54,690 bases of DNA, taken from contig NZ_FWXD01000024.1 in assembly GCF_900176275.1 (NCBI RefSeq), positions 1 through 54,690 of the forward strand, in the 5' to 3' direction. A program made the translations under genes and the position numbers. The DNA comes from Andreprevotia lacus DSM 23236 (GTDB lineage Bacteria; Pseudomonadota; Gammaproteobacteria; Burkholderiales; Chitinibacteraceae). Positions 6,962-13,687 of this stretch are shown piece after piece. Under the pieces are notes generated by a model, which had not been told where the DNA came from, made no database searches, and saw only the letters and a list, made by a program, of their open reading frames with translations. Position 1 is the first letter of the stretch; each line of letters starts with the position of its first letter.

Positions 6962-8659
6962 ATGCAACATACCAAGCACCGCGCGTCGTTGATGACACGC
7001 GTCCTTGCTGCCGTGGTGATGGCAGGCGGCATCATGGCCGCCCACGCTGCACCTGCGTGGCAAGAAGGCACGACTTACACCGTCGGTACCGTAGTGACCT
7101 ACAACGGTCATGACTACCAGGCACTGGTTGCCCATACCGCCTATGTGGGCGCCGGCTGGACACCGTCCAGCACGCCGACCCTGTGGAAGGATCTGGGCGT
7201 AACCACCGGTACCACACCGACTGCTACACCGACGTCGACACCGGTGCCGACCGTGACGCCGACGACCCCGGTAACCAGCATCCCGCTGCCGACCGTGACC
7301 CCGACGACCGTGACCGGCGGTTGCACCGCCGCGGCCTGGAGCAGCAGCACCGCTTATAACGGCGGCGCGCAAGTCAGCTACAACGGCCGCAACTACACCG
7401 CCAAGTGGTGGACACAAGGCAATGTGCCGTCGAGCAGCACTGGTGATGGCCAGCCCTGGAACGATGCCGGTCCTTGCGCAGGCGGCCCGACCGCTACGCC
7501 GAAGCCGACCGTGACCCCGACCCCGGAAATCCCGCCGGTCACCCCGACGCCGACCATCAAGCCGACAGTCACCCCGATCCCGTCTGTCACGCCGACACCG
7601 ACCAACAAGCCGACCGTGACCCCGACGCCGACCGCTACGCCGACGCCGGTTGTCACCCCGACACCGACCACAGTGCCACCGACCACCGTACCGGGCACGG
7701 GCACACTGCCCAAGCACGCGCTGGTGGGCTACTGGCACAACTTCACCAATCCGGCCGGTGACACTTTCCCGGTGTCGCAAATCTCCGATGATTGGGATGT
7801 GATCGTCATTGCGTTTGCCGACAACGCCGGCAACGGCAATGTCGCCTTCAACCTCGACAGCCATGCCGGCAGTGAAGCGCAGTTCATCGCCGACGTCGCC
7901 GCCAAGAAGGCCAAGGGCAAGAAGGTCGTGCTGTCGCTGGGTGGCCAGGATGGTTCCATCACGCTGAACACCGCGTCCGATGTGACCAACTTCGTCAACA
8001 GCCTGTACGGCATCCTGACCAAGTATGGCTTCGACGGTATCGACCTTGATCTGGAGAGCGGCAGCGGCGTATCGAGCGGCGCACCGATCATCAACAACCT
8101 GATCACCGGCGTGAAGCAGCTGAAGGCCAAGATCGGCCCGAGCTTCTACCTGTCGATGGCGCCTGAGCACCCGTATGTCCAGGGCGGCTATATCTCGTAC
8201 GGCAGCATCTGGGGCGCCTATCTGCCCATCATCGATGGCCTGCGTGATGACCTGAGCATCCTGCACGTGCAGTACTACAACAACGGCGGCTTCACCTACA
8301 CCAACGGTGCCATGGTGAATGAAGGCACCGTGGATGCACTGGTCGGTGGCAGCCTGATGCTGATCGAAGGTTTCAAGGTCAACTACGGCACCGGCTGGGA
8401 ATTCAAGGGCCTGCGTCCTGACCAGGTGGCATTCGGTGTGCCGTCGGGTAGCCAGTCGGCTGGCCGTGGCTTCGTGACCGCGCAAGTCGTGTCTGATTCG
8501 CTCAACTGCCTGACCAAGCTGCAAGGTTGCGGCTCGATCAAGCCGGCCAAGGCTTATCCGGACTACCGTGGCGTGATGACCTGGTCGATCAACTGGGACA
8601 AGCACGACGGTTACAACTTCTCCAAGCCGGCTGCTGCCGCGCTGAAGACACTGCCGTAA
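6962..8659 (+). CDS. Secreted GH18 chitinase with two CBM5/12 modules
   Basis: 565 residues from the ATG at 6962, chosen because GGAGG stands seven bases upstream; in-frame ATGs at 6905, 6947 and 6950 lack such a site. Signal peptide (MTRVLAAVVMAGGIMAAHA), CBM5/12, VTP-rich linker, second CBM5/12, longer TP linker, GH18 domain from about residue 245 beginning KHALVGYWHNF. Catalytic signature DGIDLDLES with Glu365, SLGGQDG and MAPEHPYVQGG. The domain is a clear sister of those at 3450 and 8995 (ChiD/ChiC-like). Only 128 bases separate it from the preceding gene with no clear terminator, so the two may be cotranscribed. Confidence 0.95.
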   Translation: MQHTKHRASLMTRVLAAVVMAGGIMAAHAAPAWQEGTTYTVGTVVTYNGHDYQALVAHTAYVGAGWTPSSTPTLWKDLGVTTGTTPTATPTSTPVPTVTPTTPVTSIPLPTVTPTTVTGGCTAAAWSSSTAYNGGAQVSYNGRNYTAKWWTQGNVPSSSTGDGQPWNDAGPCAGGPTATPKPTVTPTPEIPPVTPTPTIKPTVTPIPSVTPTPTNKPTVTPTPTATPTPVVTPTPTTVPPTTVPGTGTLPKHALVGYWHNFTNPAGDTFPVSQISDDWDVIVIAFADNAGNGNVAFNLDSHAGSEAQFIADVAAKKAKGKKVVLSLGGQDGSITLNTASDVTNFVNSLYGILTKYGFDGIDLDLESGSGVSSGAPIINNLITGVKQLKAKIGPSFYLSMAPEHPYVQGGYISYGSIWGAYLPIIDGLRDDLSILHVQYYNNGGFTYTNGAMVNEGTVDALVGGSLMLIEGFKVNYGTGWEFKGLRPDQVAFGVPSGSQSAGRGFVTAQVVSDSLNCLTKLQGCGSIKPAKAYPDYRGVMTWSINWDKHDGYNFSKPAAAALKTLP

Positions 8660-8710
8660 GCAGTATCAAGCTGTATCGGGAGCGGGCCGCTTTGGCGGTC
8701 CGCTGTCAGG

Positions 8711-8736
8711 AACCGGGGCATACGCCCCGGTTTTTT
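8711..8736 (+). terminator. Rho-independent terminator after chitinase at 6962
   Basis: Nine-bp stem AACCGGGGC (8711-8719) with GCCCCGGTT (8724-8732), four-base loop, six-T run starting within the stem. Confidence 0.93.
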
Positions 8737-8841
8737 ATTGCCTGTCTTTCGGAGGCGGAAAGCATTTGCTGCCGACCAACCACCGTTTATCGGCATTCAT
8801 CGGGACACGGTGTCAGCGGTAACAATTTTTTATGTAGCCGG

Positions 8842-8871
8842 TTGTTTTTTACTACACCTTGTCTGTAAGAT
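8842..8871 (+). promoter_or_regulatory. Possible sigma-70 promoter for chitinase at 8995
   Basis: TTGTTT (8842-8847), 18 bases, TAAGAT (8866-8871), in an AT-rich patch with two tracts of six T. Short arms TGTAG (8833-8837) and CTACA (8852-8856) flank it and could be an operator. The match is moderate. The rest of the 335-base gap holds a terminator at its start and a leader hairpin at its end. Confidence 0.35.
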
Positions 8872-8940
8872 CGCCACACGGTTCCCCCGCATGAGCGGGG
8901 CGGGCCGAAGCGAACCGGGACTTGATCCTGGCCAAGAAGG

Positions 8941-8967
8941 GCCGGCTCCGTGGCAACGGCGCCGGCT
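8941..8967 (+). promoter_or_regulatory. Leader hairpin before chitinase at 8995
   Basis: GCCGGC, one mismatch, CCGT, GGCA loop, ACGG, one base, GCCGGC. It ends 27 bases before the start codon and 16 before the GGAGG site. It has no T-run and the same plan (outer stem, 1x1 mismatch, inner stem, four-base loop) as the hairpin at 6912-6937. Confidence 0.45.
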
Positions 8968-8994
8968 TAAAAAGAATCCTGATGGAGGATGACC

Positions 8995-10713
8995 ATGCAA
9001 AATCGTAAACGCGTTAGCGCGCGTATGACGGGCCTGCTTGCTGCCGTGATGCTGGCCGGTTCGATTACCGCTTATGCCGCCTACCCGACCTGGGCCGAAG
9101 GCAATACCTATAGCGCAGGCACCGTTGTTTACTACAACGGCCATGACTACAAGGCCGTGGTCACCCATACCGCTTATGTGGGCGCAGGCTGGAACCCGGC
9201 TTCGACCCCGACGCTGTGGCAAGACCTGGGCGTAGACACTGGCAGCGCCACACCGACTCCGGCGCCGACTGCCGCTCCGACTGCAACACCGAAGCCGACA
9301 ACAACGCCGGCCCCGACCGTGACCCCGGCGCCGACCAGCACGCCGACCGCTACACCGAAACCGACCAGCACCCCGGTGCCGACCGCGACGCCGACGCCGG
9401 TTGCTGGCGGCTGCACTGCTGCTGCATGGAACACCGGCACCGCTTATAACGGTGGCGCACAAGTGAGCTACAACGGCCACACCTACACTGCCAAGTGGTG
9501 GACACAGGGCAATATCCCGTCGTCCAGCACCGGTGACGGCCAACCGTGGACCGATAACGGCGTCTGCGGCCCGACCCCGACACCTGGCCCGGCCACACCG
9601 ACCCCGGTTGCTACCGCAACACCGAAGCCGACTGCTACGCCGGTGCCGACGGCTACACCGCTGCCGACCGCTACACCGGTTCCGGGTGTCTCCCCGACAC
9701 CGGCACCGACCGGCGTACCGGTTACCGGCCTGCCCAAGCACGTGGTGGAAGGCTACTGGCACAACTTCGACAACGGCACTGGCACCATCCGCATCAAGGA
9801 TGTGCCGGACCAATACGACATCATCAACGTGTCGTTCGCTGAAGGCGACCAGTCGGCTGCAGCCGGCACCGCCGTGTTCGTGCTGGACAAGGCATTCAAC
9901 GAAGCGGACTTCATTGCCGACATCAAGGCCAAGCAGGCTGCCGGCAAGAAGGTGCAGATTTCGCTGGGCGGCGCCAACGGCGTGATCGTGCTGGGCACGA
10001 CTGCCGCGCGCGATACCTTCGTCAAGACCATGGGCGACATCATTGCCAAGTATGGCTTTGACGGTATCGACCTCGACATCGAAAACAACCTGTCGATGGG
10101 AGCCAACGAAGACTTCCGCAACCCGACTACCCCGCAGATCGTCAACCTGATCGCCGCTACCAAGGCACTGAAGGCCCGCTTCGGCGCGAACTTCATGATC
10201 ACCATGGCGCCGGAAGTGGCATATGTACAAGGTGGCTATGGCGTTGCCGGCGGCATCTGGGGTGCTTACCTGCCGATCATCTACGGCCTGAAAGACGACC
10301 TGACCATCCTGCACGTGCAGCTCTACAACACCGGCAGCATTACCGGTGCGGATGAGAAGAACTACACCCAGGGTACGGTTGACTTCGCTGTGGCGATGTC
10401 CGACATGCTGCTGAAGGGCTTCAACGTGAACCGTGACCCGAGCAAGCCGTTCCCGGCACTGCGCCCGGATCAGGTCAGCCTGGGCCTGCCGGCCACCAGC
10501 GGTGCCGCACCGTCGGGCGGTTACCTGAACAACGCCGGTGTACAGCAAGCGCTGGATTGCCTGATGAAGGGCACCAACTGCGCCAGCTTCAAGCCGAGCG
10601 CATCGTACCCGGGCTTCCGCGGTGTGATGACCTGGTCGGTGAACTGGGACAAGACCAACAGCTATCAATTCGCGACTGGCCACAAGGCTTACCTGAACCA
10701 GTACCCGAACTAA
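8995..10713 (+). CDS. Secreted GH18 chitinase with two CBM5/12 modules
   Basis: 572 residues from the ATG at 8995, which has GGAGG six bases upstream; the in-frame ATG at 8989 directly touches that site and is unlikely. Signal peptide (RMTGLLAAVMLAGSITAYA), CBM5/12 (TWAEGNTYSAGTVVYYNGHD), TP/AP linker, second CBM5/12 (WWTQGNIPSSSTGDG), linker, GH18 domain from about residue 246. Catalytic signature DGIDLDIEN with Glu363, SLGGANG and MAPEVAYVQGG. Closest to the chitinases at 3450 and 6962. It has its own promoter candidate and a strong terminator, so it is probably a single-gene unit. Confidence 0.95.
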   Translation: MQNRKRVSARMTGLLAAVMLAGSITAYAAYPTWAEGNTYSAGTVVYYNGHDYKAVVTHTAYVGAGWNPASTPTLWQDLGVDTGSATPTPAPTAAPTATPKPTTTPAPTVTPAPTSTPTATPKPTSTPVPTATPTPVAGGCTAAAWNTGTAYNGGAQVSYNGHTYTAKWWTQGNIPSSSTGDGQPWTDNGVCGPTPTPGPATPTPVATATPKPTATPVPTATPLPTATPVPGVSPTPAPTGVPVTGLPKHVVEGYWHNFDNGTGTIRIKDVPDQYDIINVSFAEGDQSAAAGTAVFVLDKAFNEADFIADIKAKQAAGKKVQISLGGANGVIVLGTTAARDTFVKTMGDIIAKYGFDGIDLDIENNLSMGANEDFRNPTTPQIVNLIAATKALKARFGANFMITMAPEVAYVQGGYGVAGGIWGAYLPIIYGLKDDLTILHVQLYNTGSITGADEKNYTQGTVDFAVAMSDMLLKGFNVNRDPSKPFPALRPDQVSLGLPATSGAAPSGGYLNNAGVQQALDCLMKGTNCASFKPSASYPGFRGVMTWSVNWDKTNSYQFATGHKAYLNQYPN

Positions 10714-10730
10714 GGCGTAATGCCTGATTG

Positions 10731-10759
10731 AAGGGCGCCCCATGTGGGCGCCCTTTTTT
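10731..10759 (+). terminator. Rho-independent terminator after chitinase at 8995
   Basis: Ten-bp stem AAGGGCGCCC (10731-10740) with GGGCGCCCTT (10746-10755), five-base loop, T-run of six. Confidence 0.94.
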
Positions 10760-10903
10760 ATTGCCGTGATCCGGGGCGTGTATCGATTCCGACAAATGGG
10801 TATGTGAGCGTCATCTTATGCAGATAGAATGTGCCCGCCCCCGGCTTGCAGGCTGGCCAGGCAGGGCGTCAAACAATAACGATATCCATCAAGAAGGACA
10901 CTC

Positions 10904-11449
10904 ATGAAACCCCACGTACCGAAGATAGTCGGCGCGCTGGCCTGCCTGTGCCTGATGGCACCGGCGCTGGCCGAGCCCGTGCTGTTGCTGCAACTTGAGC
11001 GTGATCAGAACGGCATTCATCTGGTCAGCCAGGAAGTGCGCGACATCGCCTACAAACCGTCGCGCAGCGCGCAGAAAGACGCCGCGCAAGGCCGCGTGCA
11101 CAAGGCGCGTGCCGGCTGGCTGGCGCAGATCGTGCGTGCCGACGGCAGCATCGAACGCGAGGTCGAGCTTGAAGACCCGCTGGCCATCCGGGGTGAGTTT
11201 GCTGCCAGCCAGCCGGGCCGCGACAGCCATAACGATCGCGTCGATCAAAGCCGCAGCAGCGGCCAGTTTACCGTGCAGGTGCCGGTATCGAGTGGTGACG
11301 TGAGCGTGCGCATCATCGAGCGCAAGGTTGCGCAACACGCCGCCGCCAAGGCGCGCCGCATGGCATCGGCAGCAGATGATGCCGGCAACGCGGACAGCGA
11401 TGGCGATGACATCAAGGGTGAATTCAAGGTGAAGGGGGGCAAGCGATGA
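10904..11449 (+). CDS. Small exported protein paired with the M64 peptidase
   Basis: 181 residues of unrecognised family. ATG at 10904 follows AAGAAGGA. Signal peptide (MKPHVPKIVGALACLCLMAP, cleavage near ALA-EP). The mature part has a beta-rich start (PVLLLQLERDQNGIHLVS), a charged middle with many Arg/Lys/Gln, and a stretch FTVQVPVSSGDVSVRIIER; the C-terminus is acidic then basic. Its stop overlaps the start of the M64 peptidase gene by four bases (ATGA), so the two are translationally coupled. It may be an accessory, chaperone or inhibitor protein for the peptidase; this is inferred only from coupling and shared export. Confidence 0.8.
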   Translation: MKPHVPKIVGALACLCLMAPALAEPVLLLQLERDQNGIHLVSQEVRDIAYKPSRSAQKDAAQGRVHKARAGWLAQIVRADGSIEREVELEDPLAIRGEFAASQPGRDSHNDRVDQSRSSGQFTVQVPVSSGDVSVRIIERKVAQHAAAKARRMASAADDAGNADSDGDDIKGEFKVKGGKR

Positions 11450-13044
11450 ACAAGCCGCTGCTGCTGCCCCTGCTGTTTGCCGCCGCCATGGCGCAGGCCG
11501 CCACGCCGACGCTGGTCGAATACCAGGTGAACGGCCCGCGCGACAAGCGCGTCAACATCCTCTTCCTGGCCGAAGGCTATGTGGCCGGCCAGGAGGCGCA
11601 ATTCCAGGCCGACATGGCCAAGTTCAATACCGCGCTGATGGATGCGCCGTGGTCGAGCTACACCAGGTACTTCAATACCTATGGCGTATTCGTGGCCTCG
11701 AATGCGCAAGGAGCGTCCAAAGAAGACGGCAGCACCGTCAAGGACACCTATTTCAACTGCAGCTATTACACCTCCAACATCGACCGGCTGCTGGCATGCA
11801 ATACCAGCAAGACCACGGCGATCAAGAACCAGTACCTGCCCGAAGCCGACATCGTGATGGTGATCGTCAACAGCAGCAAATACGGTGGTTCGGGCGGCAG
11901 CATTGCCGTCGCCAACCGGCTGGATCCGGAAATCGTCGCGCATGAAGTCGGCCACAGCTTTGCCAAGCTGGCTGATGAATACGAATATGCTGGTGGTACA
12001 CCGCACGAAGCGCCCAACGCCACCGCCATCATCTCGCCGCGCACCAGCCTGAAGTGGAATTACTGGGTGGATGGCAGCACACCGATCGCCACGCCGGAGA
12101 CCTCGACCTATGGCAGCGTCGTCGGTGCATTTGAAGGTGCTGTGTATAGCGCCAGCGGCTGGTGGCGGCCCACGCAGAACAGTCGCATGCGCAACAACGG
12201 CATTCCGCTCGGCCCGGTGAACTCCGAACAATTCGTACTGGCCATGTATGACCATGTATCGCCGCTGGACGGCTACAGCCCGGCAGCGGGCACCGTCGCC
12301 TGGCAAGGCCCGGGCACCCTCAGCGTGGCCCCCAAGCAGCCCGATGGTTTTGATCTGGCGGTGGAGTGGTGGGTCAACGGCGTAAAGACCGCCGAAACCG
12401 GCAAGAGCTTCAACGGCAGCAACCTGCCGCTGACCGGCTCGGCCACCGTAATGGCCAAGGTCATCGACCGTGGCAGCTGGGTGCGCCAAGACCCCAAGGG
12501 CCTGCTGGATGATAGCGTGAGCTGGACGGTGACACGCAGCGCCACTCCCACGCCAACACCGACCATGGCGCCAACCAGCACCCCGGTGCCGACAGCCACG
12601 CCCAAGCCGACCGTGGTACCGACCAGTACACCGGTCCCTACCGCTACACCCAGGCCAACCGTAGCACCGACCAGCACGCCGGTACCTACGGCCACACCGA
12701 AGCCGACCGTGGCTCCGACCAGCACGCCGGTGCCGACGGCGACGCCCAAGCCGACCGTAGCTCCGACCAGCACGCCGGTGCCGACGGCTACGCCGAAGCC
12801 GACCGTAGCGCCAACCAGCACACCGGTGCCGACTGCCACCCCCAAGCCCACGGCGGTGCCGACCGTAACACCGACGCCGGTAGCAGCGTGCCCGGCCGCA
12901 TGGGATGCCGGTGCCATTTATGTGGGCGGCAATCAGGTCAGCTATCAGGGCAAGCGTTACCAGGCCAAGTGGTGGACACGTGGCGATAATCCGTCGCTGT
13001 CCGGCCAGTGGGATGTCTGGCAGAACCTGGGCAACTGCCCTTGA
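11446..13044 (+). CDS. Secreted M64 (IgA peptidase) family protease with CBM5/12
   Basis: 532 residues. Signal peptide (MNKPLLLPLLFAAAMAQA), then an M64-type metallopeptidase domain: VNILFLAEGY near the start and the zinc motif HEVGHSFAKLADEY (His166, Glu167, His170, with DEY downstream), the family hallmark. The domain runs to about residue 365. A linker of six 16-residue Thr/Pro repeats follows, then a C-terminal CBM5/12 module with AKWWTRGDNPS. The family includes the IgA-cleaving protease of Clostridium ramosum, but its bacterial members are otherwise little characterised. Anchoring a protease to chitin fits removal of the protein matrix in cuticle or shell (inference). Confidence 0.92.
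   Translation: MNKPLLLPLLFAAAMAQAATPTLVEYQVNGPRDKRVNILFLAEGYVAGQEAQFQADMAKFNTALMDAPWSSYTRYFNTYGVFVASNAQGASKEDGSTVKDTYFNCSYYTSNIDRLLACNTSKTTAIKNQYLPEADIVMVIVNSSKYGGSGGSIAVANRLDPEIVAHEVGHSFAKLADEYEYAGGTPHEAPNATAIISPRTSLKWNYWVDGSTPIATPETSTYGSVVGAFEGAVYSASGWWRPTQNSRMRNNGIPLGPVNSEQFVLAMYDHVSPLDGYSPAAGTVAWQGPGTLSVAPKQPDGFDLAVEWWVNGVKTAETGKSFNGSNLPLTGSATVMAKVIDRGSWVRQDPKGLLDDSVSWTVTRSATPTPTPTMAPTSTPVPTATPKPTVVPTSTPVPTATPRPTVAPTSTPVPTATPKPTVAPTSTPVPTATPKPTVAPTSTPVPTATPKPTVAPTSTPVPTATPKPTAVPTVTPTPVAACPAAWDAGAIYVGGNQVSYQGKRYQAKWWTRGDNPSLSGQWDVWQNLGNCP
12568..12855 (+). repeat. Six tandem 48-bp repeats encoding a Thr/Pro linker
   Basis: Six in-frame copies of a 48-base unit, protein pattern APTSTPVPTATPKPTV with small changes (first residue A or V, one K to R, last V to A). 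The most regular linker in the window. It joins the M64 domain to the chitin-binding module and is prone to copy-number change by slippage. Confidence 0.93.
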
Positions 13045-13093
13045 TGGATTGTGGCTGACCAGTGACCTCGCTGGTGAACCATGCAGTGCAAAG

Positions 13094-13117
13094 AACCCGG
13101 CTCAGGCCGGGTTTTTT
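13094..13117 (+). terminator. Rho-independent terminator after the M64 gene
   Basis: Eight-bp stem AACCCGGC (13094-13101) with GCCGGGTT (13106-13113), TCAG loop, six T. Confidence 0.92.
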
Positions 13118-13364
13118 GCGGGTGATTGCGCGAGCTGTCACCTGCGCATCGTTGTAAATACAACACGGTATGCGTGCTTACCCGCGTGCGCCGTCGTGGC
13201 TTTGCATGTTCAGGTTTTGTAAGCCTGTGGCCCGTTTCACAGCTGCTTATTCATGCCGTTTCTGCGCCGTCATGGTGCATTGCATCGCGGCTACAAGCCA
13301 ACTCCCGCCTCATGACACCGACATTGCGCATGCCCGGGGTCATTACGCTTCATCCGCTCACCCT

Positions 13365-13407
13365 CCTGATTGCCGTTTTGTTTCTGTAATAAAGCGCGGC
13401 AATCAGG
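13365..13407. repeat. 43-bp inverted repeat with 11-bp arms
   Basis: CCTGATTGCCG (13365-13375) and CGGCAATCAGG (13397-13407), perfect arms around 21 AT-rich bases. No T-run on either strand after the arms, so not an ordinary terminator. It lies about 280 bases before the 844-residue chitinase gene and may be an operator. Confidence 0.6.
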
Positions 13408-13461
13408 CAGGAATGGGCAGCGTATTGATTACCAGCTTACCGTAAATGAAAATACGCTAAT

Positions 13462-13486
13462 ATTTTCAAATAAAAACATTGAAAAT
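13462..13486. promoter_or_regulatory. Palindromic operator candidate, 8-9-8 geometry
   Basis: ATTTTCAA (13462-13469), nine bases, TTGAAAAT (13479-13486): perfect arms in a strongly AT-rich patch (13440-13510) of an otherwise GC-rich genome. The 8-9-8 geometry equals that of the palindrome at 3129-3153, though the arm sequence differs. It ends 27 bases before the TTGACA box at 13514, an activator-like position. Confidence 0.5.
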
Positions 13487-13513
13487 CAGTGGCTTGTATT
13501 TGATTTGCACGCA

Positions 13514-13541
13514 TTGACAACGGTGCTGGTTTAACTACGAT
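13514..13541 (+). promoter_or_regulatory. Sigma-70 promoter for the 844-residue chitinase
   Basis: Consensus TTGACA (13514-13519), 16 bases, TACGAT (13536-13541). The leader would be about 140 bases. The rest of the 643-base gap from 13045 holds a terminator, two inverted repeats and no gene that can be supported. Confidence 0.55.
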
Positions 13542-13687
13542 GGCCCAGTTTGCGCTTGGTGCAGTACGGGTCGGCGACCGTTTGCATTTCCATCAAAAGT
13601 CCCGGCGCAGGCCCAGACCGGCTGCAAATGACGATTGCCCAAAGTGGCATTCATTCATCTGGTTTATAAGAAGAAGGATAGGAAGAG

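Noticed and set aside
3423-6998. 1191-codon open frame on the minus strand across two chitinases
   Set aside because: It is the mirror of Thr/Pro- and Gly-rich coding sequence with few stops on the opposite strand; very rich in Arg/Gly, no motif, no ribosome site.
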